The notes: generated by a model from the letters alone, not told the origin. A stretch of 64,000 nucleotides of DNA from JBGRQA01 sp041725895 (GCA_041725895.1 JBGRQA010000027.1:1-64000); one strand, 5' to 3'. Shown: positions 35,478-45,532, counted from the stretch's first letter. Numbers and translations: made by a program.

Positions 35478-38400
35478 TTGAAAAGATTGAGTCTTCGTCA
35501 AAGTCTGGGAATAGTTTGCATGCTTTTGATCCTGGCTGCAGTAGTAACAGAATACGTATCCATTAGAAGCCATAAGGGAGGTATTCCGGTCGATTCGGTC
35601 CAGGAAATTCTTTTCGATAAAGAAAAGCTGGCGGATGATTACCTTCTGGCTTTAGCAGATACGTTGAAGGATGTTGAAGGTTTTGTGCAGCATAACGAGG
35701 ATTACAGCGAGTATACCGAAGATATTGAGGAGGCAGGAATCACTCTTTTGGTTTATAAAAAAAGGCAACTGGTTTTATGGACGGATAATACCATCTCCCT
35801 TCCCAGTTTGAGGCACCCCTCATTGCTCAGTAAAAGATTTGCACGTCTGGGCAATGCGTTTTATCGAATTAAGCGATATCATAGTGATTCAACACTGATT
35901 GTAGCCCTAATTCTTATAAAGACCGATTATCCTTATCAAAACCAATATCTACGCAATAAGTTCCATCCGGATTTTGATCTTCCACCTTCAGCAGAATTGG
36001 TTGTGGATTCGAGGAAAGGACAAGCAATTTACGATGAAAATGGAGAGTACCTTTTTAGCCTCGAACCTGGACCGGAGGAAATTATTCCCGTTTCAGAGTT
36101 GAATTGGGCCACTGTTCTGTATGTGCTGACCCTGTTTGTTATTTTGTTGTTTGCCCTTGTTTCCATTCGGGAAATAGTGGACCCTAAACTGCGACGCTGG
36201 GCCATCTTAATTTTCGGAGTTTTACTTTGGGGCGTGCGAGAGGTTATGCTTGCCTGGGCTGTACCGGATGCTTTCTATTCTCTGGAGTTGTTTTCTCCGG
36301 TACTTTATGCCAAATCGTACTATTTTTCTTCTCTTGGAGATTTTACCCTGAATGCTTTGTTTGTGTTTGTGTGGGTGTATGCCATTGCGAAGTATGCTGA
36401 TTTTCCTGCTTTGGTTTCCTCCATCTCTTCTTTTCGTTTCTTTCTTTTGTTCTTTGTCCTCCTGGGAGTTACATTTTTGCTTTTCAATCTAGTAGTTTTC
36501 TGGTTTAAGAGTCTGGTAATCGACTCCAGTATCTCTTTTCAGATGTATGAATTTACTGATATAACAATTTATACCTTTTTAGGATATTGGGCTATCGTTC
36601 TTTTGTTTTATGCATTGATTTTGTCTTGTGATGTATTTATTTCGGTTTGTCAGCCGAATTGTTCCATGAGCCATTTCTATATTTTGGTCTTGATTTTGGG
36701 AGGTATTTTTACCCTTTTGAATATCTGGATTGTTCCTTCCTTTGATTGGTTGTATGCGATGTTTCTTTTGGGATTGCTCTTTCTTCATGGTCTGATTATT
36801 TATCGGGGAGATCCAGGATTTCGGTACTCTTTGTTTATTATGGTGCTGATTGGAGTCTCCGTTTTTCTGGTGTATTGCATTAACGATTTTTCTACCCAGA
36901 AGGAGAGAGAGGGCAGGATGATTGCTGCCATGAATCTGTCAATGGAATACGATCCCACTTCCGATGCCATGATGAGTGATTTGAGTGATGCTTTGGAGTC
37001 TGATACGAAACTCAAGGAATGGTGCAAGGAGCCCTACGTGAATGAGAATCGAATCATGGAGTATATTCAGGAGAAGTATTTTAAGGGGTACTGGGAACAG
37101 TTTCAGATTCAGGTGACACTTTGTGAATCAAGAGATGATTTGCGAGTGGAGCCGGATGGCCGAATTCGGAATTGCTTTGAGTTTTTTACTGAAATGATTG
37201 TGGAGAGTGGGGAGAAAATTCCGGGTTCAAATTTCTATTTCCTGAATAATTTTAATGGAATGGTTTCCTATTTGGGGGTTCTTGATTTTATTACCGCTCA
37301 GGGGCGAAATGTGAATATCTATTTGAGAGTCGATTCACGTCTTAGTGACGAAGGACTTGGTTATCCTGATCTTTTGCTGGATGAGAAATTTAACAGGACT
37401 CCCATGGCTTCGAAATATTCCTTCGCAAAATACAAAGAGGGAAAGTTGATTGCCTCTTCGGGCAATTTTAATTACTACCTGAGCAGTGACCGGTTTGGAG
37501 AAGGTGAGGGAGAGTATTTCTGGGAAGAGAAGGACGATTACGAACATCTGGTTTATCGTTTTGACAATAATCGTGTGGTGGTAAGTACTCCTTCGTTGAG
37601 TTGGTATAACCGTTTCATAACTTTTCCCTATGTTTTCGTGTTTTTCTACGTATTTGCAGTACTTGTATGGTTGCTCGAAAAGTTTCCCTGGAAATTTCCC
37701 GGAGGCTACAGTTTTAAGTACCGTATTCAATACTCCCTGGTTGGGGTATTGATGCTGTTTTTTATTCTTCTGGGAGGGGGAAGTGTTTTTTATAACATCA
37801 AACAGTTTCAGGATAAGCACAGTATGCAACTGGGTGAAAAATTGCGGTTGGCCAAACGTGAGCTTTTTGAGGATATGTATTCAGGTGAGGAGTTGAATCA
37901 GGATCGAAATCCTTATCTAACCAGTCGATTAAGGAGATTTTCAAATGTTATAAATGCTGATATTAACCTGTATGATCTAAAGGGGAATTTGCTTGCAACC
38001 TCCCGCCCCGAAATTTTTGAGAAAGAGCTTTTGGGGCGTAAAATGAATTACAAGGCATACTATCAGTTGAACTATCAGAAGCGGAGTCAGTTTATTCACC
38101 AGGAGAATATGGGTGAATTAACCTATTTGTCTGCTTATGAGCCCATAGTTGATGAGCAGAATAAGATTGTTGCCTATCTGAATTTACCCTATTTCACGAA
38201 GAATCAGGAACTTCAGCAGGAACTGTTTAATTTGATAATTGCGGGGGTTAATCTTCACCTGTTCATGATTCTCCTGGCGATTTTTCTTTCGGTGATAATA
38301 TCCAATAAAATTACTTATCCACTCAAATTGATTCAGGACCGGTTTAAGAAGACAAAGCTTGGGACAAAGAATGAGCAGATCGATTATTCCAAAAGGGACG

Positions 38401-39161
38401 AAATTGGGAGTTTGGTTGGGGAGTACAACCGAATGGTTGTTGAATTGGAGGAAAGTGCCAAATTGTTGGCGCGATCGGAACGGGAATCTGCGTGGCGGGA
38501 AATGGCACGGCAGGTGGCCCATGAAATTAAGAATCCTCTGACCCCGATGAAATTAAATATTCAATTTTTGCAGAAGTCCTTGAATGACGAGTTGCCCAAT
38601 TGGGAAAAATATTTCAGCCGTGTAAGTAAATCATTGATTGAGCAGATCGATAATCTATCAGCCATTGCTACTGCATTTTCTAATTTTGCCAAAATGCCCA
38701 TGGCCAAAAATGAAAAGGAGAATTTGGTAGATGTATTGCGGAAAACACTTGAGTTTTTTCACAATGATGAGGTGGATATTAGTTTGGATTTGAATGCAGT
38801 AACCGAATCCTTGGTGTATATCGACAGGGAACAATTTGCCCGGGTCTATTTGAACTTGATAAATAATGCAATTCAAGCCATACCGGAGGGGCGGGAGGCT
38901 CATATAAAACTGGAACTTTGGCAGGATGAGGAGCAGGTTTTTACCGCTGTTCATGACAATGGTATGGGAATTTCTGATGAGGTGAAGGAGCGTTTGTTTG
39001 AGCCGAATTTTACAACAAAATCAAGTGGTATGGGGCTTGGGTTGGCTATTGTGAAAAATATTGTGAAAAATGCAGGAGGACAAATATGGGTGAAAACTCA
39101 GCTAGGAAAGGGAAGTAGTTTCTATATTTGTTTGCCGTTGATGAAAACAGAAGAAGAATGA
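35478..39161 (+). CDS. large NtrY-like membrane sensor histidine kinase
   Basis: 1227 residues from a TTG start that leaves a basic start (KRLSLRQ) before the first membrane helix; the next ATG falls inside that helix. Periplasmic domain about 30-205, then a block of eight or so membrane helices (210-480), a second extracytoplasmic part, a helix near 715-735, another at 750-770, a further sensor region, and a helix at 915-935. HAMP-like linker about 940-990, HisKA with phospho-His in QVAHEIKNPLTPMKLN (near 1014), HATPase N box NLINNAIQAIPEG and G boxes DNGMGISDEV and SSGMGLGLAIVKN. No response regulator is adjacent. The stop overlaps the next start (ATGA). Confidence 0.9.
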   Translation: MKRLSLRQSLGIVCMLLILAAVVTEYVSIRSHKGGIPVDSVQEILFDKEKLADDYLLALADTLKDVEGFVQHNEDYSEYTEDIEEAGITLLVYKKRQLVLWTDNTISLPSLRHPSLLSKRFARLGNAFYRIKRYHSDSTLIVALILIKTDYPYQNQYLRNKFHPDFDLPPSAELVVDSRKGQAIYDENGEYLFSLEPGPEEIIPVSELNWATVLYVLTLFVILLFALVSIREIVDPKLRRWAILIFGVLLWGVREVMLAWAVPDAFYSLELFSPVLYAKSYYFSSLGDFTLNALFVFVWVYAIAKYADFPALVSSISSFRFFLLFFVLLGVTFLLFNLVVFWFKSLVIDSSISFQMYEFTDITIYTFLGYWAIVLLFYALILSCDVFISVCQPNCSMSHFYILVLILGGIFTLLNIWIVPSFDWLYAMFLLGLLFLHGLIIYRGDPGFRYSLFIMVLIGVSVFLVYCINDFSTQKEREGRMIAAMNLSMEYDPTSDAMMSDLSDALESDTKLKEWCKEPYVNENRIMEYIQEKYFKGYWEQFQIQVTLCESRDDLRVEPDGRIRNCFEFFTEMIVESGEKIPGSNFYFLNNFNGMVSYLGVLDFITAQGRNVNIYLRVDSRLSDEGLGYPDLLLDEKFNRTPMASKYSFAKYKEGKLIASSGNFNYYLSSDRFGEGEGEYFWEEKDDYEHLVYRFDNNRVVVSTPSLSWYNRFITFPYVFVFFYVFAVLVWLLEKFPWKFPGGYSFKYRIQYSLVGVLMLFFILLGGGSVFYNIKQFQDKHSMQLGEKLRLAKRELFEDMYSGEELNQDRNPYLTSRLRRFSNVINADINLYDLKGNLLATSRPEIFEKELLGRKMNYKAYYQLNYQKRSQFIHQENMGELTYLSAYEPIVDEQNKIVAYLNLPYFTKNQELQQELFNLIIAGVNLHLFMILLAIFLSVIISNKITYPLKLIQDRFKKTKLGTKNEQIDYSKRDEIGSLVGEYNRMVVELEESAKLLARSERESAWREMARQVAHEIKNPLTPMKLNIQFLQKSLNDELPNWEKYFSRVSKSLIEQIDNLSAIATAFSNFAKMPMAKNEKENLVDVLRKTLEFFHNDEVDISLDLNAVTESLVYIDREQFARVYLNLINNAIQAIPEGREAHIKLELWQDEEQVFTAVHDNGMGISDEVKERLFEPNFTTKSSGMGLGLAIVKNIVKNAGGQIWVKTQLGKGSSFYICLPLMKTEEE

Positions 39162-39934
39162 GAGTAAAAGTACTTGTTGATAATACTGCCGGTGTTTTTT
39201 GTGAGGCAGCACATGGATTTTCCCTTTGGATTGAAGCAGACCGAAAAATACTATTTGACGCGGGGCCATCTGATTTGTTCCTGCGGAATGCTAAAAAGTT
39301 AAACATTGATTTGGATGAGGCGGATGCTATTGTACTGAGTCATGGCCACTGGGATCATGGCAATGGACTGGAGCATCTCTCCGGAAAATCCTTAATAACG
39401 CATCCCCATTCCTTTATTAAAAGGTTTCGTGAAAAAGATTTTTCTCATATTGGATTACCATTTAGCAGGGAGCAGGCCATGCAAAGATATGATTTGGTTG
39501 AAAGTATCGGTCCACATTGGTTGTCGGATAATATGGTTTTCCTGGGCCAAATCCCACGTCGTTTCGATTTTGAGGAGGGGCCCAGCTTTTTTGTAAAAGA
39601 GGATGGCTCACCGGACCCTGTGGAAGATGATTCTGCATTGGTCGTCAAGCATTCGAAAGGATTGGTGGTAATTACTGGTTGTGCTCATTCCGGGGTATGT
39701 AATACAGTGGCTTATGCCCGGGAGGTGTGTAAGGAGGAGCGCGTGCATGCCGTATTAGGCGGTTTTCACTTGAAAAAGCGCAATCCCCGAACTATGAAAA
39801 CGGTGGAGTATCTCAAGAATTTGGGCGTTGACCGGGTGTTGCCTACCCATTGTACAGGTATTGAGCCCTTAATGGAGTTCTACCGTGAGTTTGGTGGCAA
39901 ACCCTTGCATGCAGGAGCATGTTTGCTGTTTTAA
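39158..39934 (+). CDS. MBL-fold metallohydrolase
   Basis: 258 residues from the ATG at 39158, which overlaps the kinase stop codon as ATGA; an upstream TTG at 39128 is less likely. Metallo-beta-lactamase motif SHGHWDHGNGL, then ITGCAHSGVCN, GGFHLKKRNP and LPTHCTG supply the other metal ligands. It resembles the 7,8-dihydropterin-6-methyl-4-(beta-ribofuranosyl)aminobenzene-phosphate synthase-like branch. Substrate unknown. Translational coupling suggests a shared function or dosage with the kinase. Confidence 0.88.
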   Translation: MRVKVLVDNTAGVFCEAAHGFSLWIEADRKILFDAGPSDLFLRNAKKLNIDLDEADAIVLSHGHWDHGNGLEHLSGKSLITHPHSFIKRFREKDFSHIGLPFSREQAMQRYDLVESIGPHWLSDNMVFLGQIPRRFDFEEGPSFFVKEDGSPDPVEDDSALVVKHSKGLVVITGCAHSGVCNTVAYAREVCKEERVHAVLGGFHLKKRNPRTMKTVEYLKNLGVDRVLPTHCTGIEPLMEFYREFGGKPLHAGACLLF

Positions 39935-40123
39935 ACCAATTTTCTGATTTTGATAAAGAAGGGTTTTGTATCAACCATTGATACTGTCTAGGGATAATCC
40001 TTTTGGGAAGAACGCATTTTGCTTTTAGCACTTAGGACAGGGTATCAGCCAGTGGCTAATAGCTTGCGGAATAAAGGACATCCAGCCTGGATAACCAATC
40101 AAAAACTTAATTTCGAATAGAGT

Positions 40124-40714
40124 TTATTTAATTTCATCCATACTAACCAGGTTGTTCAGGATGGCATATACCGTTAATCCGGAAACGGATTTAATTCCCA
40201 GTTTTCGGGTGATGTGCTTCCGGTGGGTTACCACTGTATGAATGCTGATGAATAATTTATCAGCAATTTCTTTATTGGTCAGGCCCTGGGCAATATGTTG
40301 CAGGATGTTTTTTTCGCGCGAACTTAATCCATTGGTATCCTTTTCAAGAGGTTCTCGAGTGTCAATGTTGGATTTGATTTCTTTCAACAGATCGAGAATC
40401 TTGTTCTGTGGGTCCATGTATTGGATAACTCCATCAGCAATAAATGGGGTGCATTCATTTTGGCTGGAAGAGAGTAAAATCACCTTTAGGTCGGAGTTTT
40501 TGAACGAATCTCTGGGGCAGTTTTGGGAATGATCCAGTAGGGTGGGATTTACAATTAAGATATCAGGTTTCTCGTGATTCATTATTTGAGTCAGTTGGTC
40601 TTTACTTTCAATTTCGTGAATCGTTTCGGTGTTTTCTAATTTTTGGATTAGTAGCTTTAAGCCTTTTCGAATTAGAAACGAGGGATCTGCTATGATAAAG
40701 GTGGTTTTACTCAT
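40124..40714 (-). CDS. LuxR-type regulator with a degenerate receiver domain
   Basis: 196 residues. Receiver domain about 1-115 with AD at the acidic pocket (IIADPSFLIRKGL), but the usual phospho-Asp is Asn in DILIVNPTLL, so phosphorylation is unlikely. LuxR/FixJ helix-turn-helix about 128-190: LSSREKNILQHIAQGLTNKE, then HTVVTHRKHITRKLGI. It is likely a DNA-binding regulator controlled by something other than phosphorylation. It is seven bases downstream of the hemerythrin gene in one operon, so an iron, oxygen or nitric-oxide stress link is inferred. Confidence 0.87.
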   Translation of the reverse strand: MSKTTFIIADPSFLIRKGLKLLIQKLENTETIHEIESKDQLTQIMNHEKPDILIVNPTLLDHSQNCPRDSFKNSDLKVILLSSSQNECTPFIADGVIQYMDPQNKILDLLKEIKSNIDTREPLEKDTNGLSSREKNILQHIAQGLTNKEIADKLFISIHTVVTHRKHITRKLGIKSVSGLTVYAILNNLVSMDEIK

Positions 40715-40721
40715 AAGGATC

Positions 40722-41450
40722 TTATAACAGGTTTTTAGCCAGTTTTTCCATTGTTTTTACTTTCGGTATCAGAACATTGTTTTCAATCCGGGAGTGATAG
40801 TTCAAATCTTCCTCCAGTTTGAACAATTCCTGTATGATTTTGTGATAGAGTAAGATGTTTACCGGAGGATTCAGGTATTTGATCATTATGGTTTTTAAAT
40901 CCAATAGTTTTTCTTCAATATCGTCATGTTCGTCATGAAAAGTTTGAATGGAATAGGAATTCAGGAGTTTGCGGTTGGAATCACTAACGGTTTGTGTCAA
41001 AACGGTCTGTTCCAGTGCAATCACATAGGGGAAAACTAGTTCTTCTTCCCGAAGAATATGTTCGGTTAATTCGGATCGATACCCTTCAAAAAAGTTTTTG
41101 ATCAGGCTAATGTATTTCTGGTCTTCATCCTTTTCGGACCGAAGTTTGTCAATCTTCGATTCGATCTCTGTTAACCATTCATTTAAATAATTGGCATGGG
41201 TCATTTTTAGATAAGCCACAATGTCCTTAGCTGGTATGGTTTGAAGTTTTTCGTTTGGGAAATAGTCACTATCGTGATAGGCGTTTACCAATTCCAGAAA
41301 GAAATTTAGATCGATTTGGCCTTCCTGGCAAATTTCCTCAACCGTTTTGTCTCCAAAGCCAAGATTGATTCCGAAGCGATGGATGACGGGGATGAGCATG
41401 TGGTTTAGGAGAACCACATCAGCCATTTTCATGTTCTTTTTAATAAGCAT
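40722..41450 (-). CDS. hemerythrin-domain protein (ScdA/YtfE-like)
   Basis: 242 residues. N-terminal segment about 10-55 (MLIPVIHRFGINLGFGDKTV) resembles the ScdA_N/DUF542 region but lacks its Cys. The C-terminal four-helix hemerythrin domain shows His/Glu ligands in ELTEHILREEELVFPY, FHDEHDDIEEK and NYHSRIENNVLIPK. A di-iron centre for iron-sulfur repair or nitric-oxide response, as in YtfE/RIC, is the likely role. First gene of an operon with the LuxR-type regulator. Confidence 0.88.
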   Translation of the reverse strand: MLIKKNMKMADVVLLNHMLIPVIHRFGINLGFGDKTVEEICQEGQIDLNFFLELVNAYHDSDYFPNEKLQTIPAKDIVAYLKMTHANYLNEWLTEIESKIDKLRSEKDEDQKYISLIKNFFEGYRSELTEHILREEELVFPYVIALEQTVLTQTVSDSNRKLLNSYSIQTFHDEHDDIEEKLLDLKTIMIKYLNPPVNILLYHKIIQELFKLEEDLNYHSRIENNVLIPKVKTMEKLAKNLL

Positions 41451-41777
41451 AGAAAGTTATTTTTATTGTGACTAAATTAATAAAAAGAAGAAGGAAAATG
41501 AAATGGGACGGGAGATTGTTTTGAAAAGCCGGATTTACCGAAACCATGAGAGATAGTACACTAAAAAATGAAAAAAAACTATGGCAAAAGATTTTTCGAT
41601 TCTCCTGTGATTTCGGCAATCATCAGCCCTTGCTTCGTATTAACAGTGGCAAAGATAAGTGGTGGTTAAATTATGGGCAATACCAAGATGTTGGTATATT
41701 TTAATCGAATCTAAATAAAAAACCCGAAAGCCATTTTTTTTATGGTCTTCGGGCTATGATATTAAAGCTGATATTTT
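41451..41777. other. intergenic region
   Basis: About 330 bases with no gene seen. Its right end carries the terminator of the TPR gene at 41723-41753. Confidence 0.4.
41723..41753 (-). terminator. terminator of the TPR gene
   Basis: CCCGAAAGCCAT pairs with ATGGTCTTCGGG with one mismatch around a T loop; on the minus strand TTTTTTATTTA follows. Confidence 0.85.
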
Positions 41778-43037
41778 TTATTTTTCAAAATGTATCCTCT
41801 CTTTTAAGTGTAATATGCGGCTTCTGGCGTACTCTTTTCTCTTTTCATCTTTTCCTTGATACAAGTTAAGATATTGAGAGTAGTAGTTGATGGCTTCCTT
41901 TTTATGATTTCCAAACTCTTCATAAGTTGTTGCAATATCGTAAAGGATGTTTGGACTATCTTTATCGAGCTCCCAGGATGCGATATAGGCTTTGACCGAT
42001 TTGTCAAACTGTTTTACAAATCCATAAGCTCTGGCCTGGTATAGTTTAAGCGAAGCCATATATGGGGGGATAGAGAAGGTTTCGGAATCTTCAAATTTCT
42101 CGAGACTCTCTTTGTGGCGGCCTAATTTCTGTAGGGTGATACCGAGGTAAAGATTCACCATGGGGTCATTTACAGACTTTGGTCCTACTGATTGGAGTGC
42201 TTCCAGGGCCTTTTCGTAATCTTTTGCATTTAAGTAACAGAGTCCAAGTTGTTTGTATGTTACATCATCGGCTTTCTCCAGTTGACGGATTTTTTCAAGC
42301 ACCACTTGTGCGTTTTCAAACCATTTTAAATTGATGAGGAGTTGAGCTTTTTTCTTAAGAAGGATAAAATTATTGGGGAAATCTTTCAAGCCTTTGTTAC
42401 AGTAGAGTAATGCTTTTTGATACACGGCGTACTGGTAGTAGGTTGAGATTAGTTTTACCAGAGTACCTAAATCCCGAGTATTTAATTCGTAGGCTGTTTT
42501 AAGATGATCTATGGCTATTTGAGGTTGGTATAGTTTTTCGGCTAAAATTCCATACTGTTTGTGGTAGTAGGGATTGATAGAATCTTTAACTATAAGTCCT
42601 TTATAGAGATGAATCGCTTTTTTGTATTCCTTTTGTACTGTATAAACTTTAGCAAGTAGCAAATTGTTTGATGCATTGGAGGAGTCCAGTTGATAAGTGC
42701 TCTCTAGGAGTGTTTGTGCGTCGGGGTACATTCCACTTGAAAAATAACAATTACCAAGAGCCAATCGATTTGAGATATACAGGGAATCCAATTCCAGAGC
42801 TTTTTGGAAAGCAGAGATTGCTTTCCTATTCTGTTGCAGGGATTGGTGGGCTCGTCCTAATCTGTAAAAAAGGCGAGGCTGAAGGCTGTCTTTGCTCGTT
42901 TTTTGCTCCAATAGCTGAATTGCTTCCGGATATTTTTTCTGGAAGAGGAGTTGGTCTATTTTTTGGAGTTTTTGTGCTTGAGTCGAGTTGGAGTAAGCAA
43001 ACACCATACAGATAAATAACAGAGAGTAGTATTTCAT
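41778..43037 (-). CDS. tetratricopeptide-repeat protein, exported
   Basis: 419 residues. Signal peptide MKYYSLLFICMVFAYSNSTQA. Then about ten TPR units, for example LFYRLGRAHQSLQQNRKAIS, LALGNCYFSSGMYPDAQTLL, KQLGLCYLNAKDYEKALEAL and YDIATTYEEFGNHKKEAINY. A periplasmic scaffold for protein contacts. No catalytic domain. Single gene upstream of the der/era cluster. Confidence 0.88.
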   Translation of the reverse strand: MKYYSLLFICMVFAYSNSTQAQKLQKIDQLLFQKKYPEAIQLLEQKTSKDSLQPRLFYRLGRAHQSLQQNRKAISAFQKALELDSLYISNRLALGNCYFSSGMYPDAQTLLESTYQLDSSNASNNLLLAKVYTVQKEYKKAIHLYKGLIVKDSINPYYHKQYGILAEKLYQPQIAIDHLKTAYELNTRDLGTLVKLISTYYQYAVYQKALLYCNKGLKDFPNNFILLKKKAQLLINLKWFENAQVVLEKIRQLEKADDVTYKQLGLCYLNAKDYEKALEALQSVGPKSVNDPMVNLYLGITLQKLGRHKESLEKFEDSETFSIPPYMASLKLYQARAYGFVKQFDKSVKAYIASWELDKDSPNILYDIATTYEEFGNHKKEAINYYSQYLNLYQGKDEKRKEYARSRILHLKERIHFEK

Positions 43038-43138
43038 AATAATAGCTTAATTGTTAATTAAAGTGAAGTAAAACTAAGAAATTAGTTGATGAAATCAAAT
43101 TTTGAGAAGAGTTGATTTAAAAATGGAGGTACAAAAAA

Positions 43139-43162
43139 AGGACGGCCAACCGACCGTCCTTG
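43139..43162 (-). terminator. der terminator
   Basis: AAGGACGG pairs with CCGTCCTT around an eight-base loop; the minus strand continues with a T-run. Confidence 0.87.
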
Positions 43163-43183
43163 AGTATATCAATAATATAAAAT

Positions 43184-44491
43184 CTATTTTTTACGCATAA
43201 AAATCTGGATGGGAACTCCTGTGAAATTCCAGTTTTTACGAATTTGGTTTTCCAGGTAGCGTTTGTAAGGATCTTTGATGTACTGGGGCAGATTACAATA
43301 AAAAGCAAAGCTTGGAGCGAAAGTAGGCAATTGGGTTACATACTTAATCTTGATGAATTTCCCTTTTACGGATGGTGGGGTAAAACTTTCAATAGCTTCC
43401 AGCATAACTTTATTTAACTCCGAAGTTTGAATTTTACGCATGCGGTTTTCAAATACCTCAACGGCTGATTCCAGCACCCTGATCAAACGCTGTTTGTTGA
43501 TGGCAGAGGTGAAGATAATGGGGACATCAACAAATGGAGCAATTTTCTCTCTGATATCTTTCTCAAACTCCTTCATGGTGTTGGTCTCTTTTTCAATCAG
43601 GTCCCATTTGTTCACCATTACAACAACACCTTTGCGGTTGCGTTGGATAAGGTGGAAGATGTTCATGTCCTGAGCTTCCACTCCACGTGTTGCATCCAGA
43701 ATCAATACACAAACATCTGCGCTTTCAATGGTTCGAACCGAACGCATTACCGAATAGAATTCAATATCTTCGTGTACCTTACCTTTCTTACGTACCCCGG
43801 CGGTATCTACCAACATAAAATCGTGACCAAATTTTTGGAAACGGGTATGGATGGAATCTCGGGTAGTTCCTGAAATGTCGGTTACAATGAAACGTTCCTC
43901 TCCAATTAAAGCATTAACGGTAGAAGATTTTCCAACATTGGGACGACCAACAAAGGCAATGCGGGGGATATCCAACTCTTCCTCTTCTGGTTTTTCTTCA
44001 AAGTCAGCAACTACTGCGTCCAGAAGGTCACCGGTTCCTGATCCGTTGACGGACGAAATGGGGTAAACCATATCACCAACTCCCAGGGCATAGAATTCTG
44101 AGGAGGCGAAGTTTAATTCATGGTTGTCGGCCTTGTTGGCTACCATGTAAACTTTTTTTCCTGAACGTCGAAGAATGCGTGCTACAGCCTCGTCCAGATC
44201 AGTGATGCCATGCTGAACATCGGCCACAAACAGAATGGCATCAGCTTCATCAATGGCAAGCAAAACCTGCTTGCGAATTTCTTCCTCGAAAATATCATCC
44301 GAATTGATGGCGTAACCACCAGTGTCAATTACGGAGAATTCTTCCCCATTCCATTCAGATTTTCCATAGTTTCGGTCACGTGTAACCCCGCTACTTTCGT
44401 TAACAATAGCTTTCCGGGTTCCGGTTAACCGGTTGAACAGAGTTGATTTTCCTACGTTGGGTCTTCCAACAATTGCTACTATATTGCCCAT
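43184..44491 (-). CDS. der: ribosome-assembly GTPase Der
   Basis: 435 residues. Two tandem G domains: GRPNVGKSTLFNRL with DTGG and NKAD, then GRPNVGKSSTVNAL with DTAG and NKWD. A C-terminal KH-like domain ends in the basic tail FMRKK. It acts in 50S subunit assembly. It lies 124 bases downstream of era on the same strand, a usual Bacteroidota pairing, and has its own possible -7 box between them. Confidence 0.97.
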   Translation of the reverse strand: MGNIVAIVGRPNVGKSTLFNRLTGTRKAIVNESSGVTRDRNYGKSEWNGEEFSVIDTGGYAINSDDIFEEEIRKQVLLAIDEADAILFVADVQHGITDLDEAVARILRRSGKKVYMVANKADNHELNFASSEFYALGVGDMVYPISSVNGSGTGDLLDAVVADFEEKPEEEELDIPRIAFVGRPNVGKSSTVNALIGEERFIVTDISGTTRDSIHTRFQKFGHDFMLVDTAGVRKKGKVHEDIEFYSVMRSVRTIESADVCVLILDATRGVEAQDMNIFHLIQRNRKGVVVMVNKWDLIEKETNTMKEFEKDIREKIAPFVDVPIIFTSAINKQRLIRVLESAVEVFENRMRKIQTSELNKVMLEAIESFTPPSVKGKFIKIKYVTQLPTFAPSFAFYCNLPQYIKDPYKRYLENQIRKNWNFTGVPIQIFMRKK

Positions 44492-44556
44492 GATTCTAAT
44501 TCTTTTTCTTGTTTTTGGGTTCGGACATAATCTTTCCGTAGACTATCTGCTTGTAA

Positions 44557-44564
44557 CAAAATTA
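44557..44564 (-). promoter_or_regulatory. -7 box between era and der
   Basis: Minus strand reads TAATTTTG, matching TAnnTTTG, about 65 bases before the der start; it falls just inside the intergenic space and the end of era. der may be transcribed both with era and alone. Confidence 0.4.
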
Positions 44565-44614
44565 CAAACTCCAGTCCAATGTACGAAAAGAAAGCGTTTT
44601 TCCTTATTGATGCT

Positions 44615-45499
44615 TTATTTCTGGTTGTATCCGAATCCTTTTAGTTGATTGTCTTTGTTTCTCCAGTCCTTAGCTACTTTTACGTAAATTTTCAGGAAGA
44701 TTTTTTTACCAAAGAAGGTTTCCAAATCCTTACGGGCTTCGGTTCCTACTTTTTTAAGGGCTTTCCCCTGGTGGCCAATGATGATTCCTTTCTGGGAGGT
44801 TCGTTCTACGTTGATTACCGCCATGATGTTGATAATCTTTGGTTCCTCCTTAAATTCCTCAACTTCCACTTCTACAGAGTAGGGAATTTCCTTGTCGTAG
44901 TTGGTTAGGACTTTTTCACGGATGATTTCGGTTACGAAGAATCTGGCCGGTAAATCGGTCATCTCATCCTTGGAGAAGTAAGGAGGTCCTTCAGGTAACA
45001 ACTCTAATATCCGATCGAATAAATTTGTTACGTTGAAATTTTCTTTAGCTGACATGGGGAAAATTTCAGCTCTGGGGATCAGCTCTTTCCACTTGTCAAA
45101 CAATTCCACCAGTTTGTCCTGCGTTGTCAAATCAATTTTGTTGATGATTAAAAGCACAGGTGTGTCTGAGTTCTGTACCTTCTTCAGGAAATCCTCATTT
45201 TTGTCCATTTTTTCCACTACATCGGTAACGTAGAGGATGATGTCGGCATCTACCAAGGCAGAGGTAGAGAACTTCATCATGGATTCCTGAAGTTTGTAGT
45301 TTGGTTTCAGAACACCAGGTGTGTCGGAGTACACAATCTGGAAATCATCTCCATTCACTATTCCCTTGATACGGTGGCGTGTTGTTTGCGATTTGGAGGT
45401 GATAATAGATATCCGCTCCCCCACCAGTTGGTTCATTAGGGTTGACTTTCCCACATTGGGATTTCCAATAATATTTACAAAACCTGATTTATGAGGCAT
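44615..45499 (-). CDS. era: GTPase Era
   Basis: 294 residues from the ATG at 45499 (MPHKSGFVNIIGN). A longer frame to 45535 would place the start inside the -7 box. G motifs GNPNVGKSTLMNQ, SDTPG and INKIDL, then the KH domain with VINVERTSQKGIIIGHQGKA. It binds 16S rRNA near its 3' end and helps 30S maturation. Divergent from the riboflavin operon, with promoters close together. Confidence 0.97.
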   Translation of the reverse strand: MPHKSGFVNIIGNPNVGKSTLMNQLVGERISIITSKSQTTRHRIKGIVNGDDFQIVYSDTPGVLKPNYKLQESMMKFSTSALVDADIILYVTDVVEKMDKNEDFLKKVQNSDTPVLLIINKIDLTTQDKLVELFDKWKELIPRAEIFPMSAKENFNVTNLFDRILELLPEGPPYFSKDEMTDLPARFFVTEIIREKVLTNYDKEIPYSVEVEVEEFKEEPKIINIMAVINVERTSQKGIIIGHQGKALKKVGTEARKDLETFFGKKIFLKIYVKVAKDWRNKDNQLKGFGYNQK

Positions 45500-45532
45500 G
45501 GGTACTCGATTTATGGAATTTGAAAATTTCTG

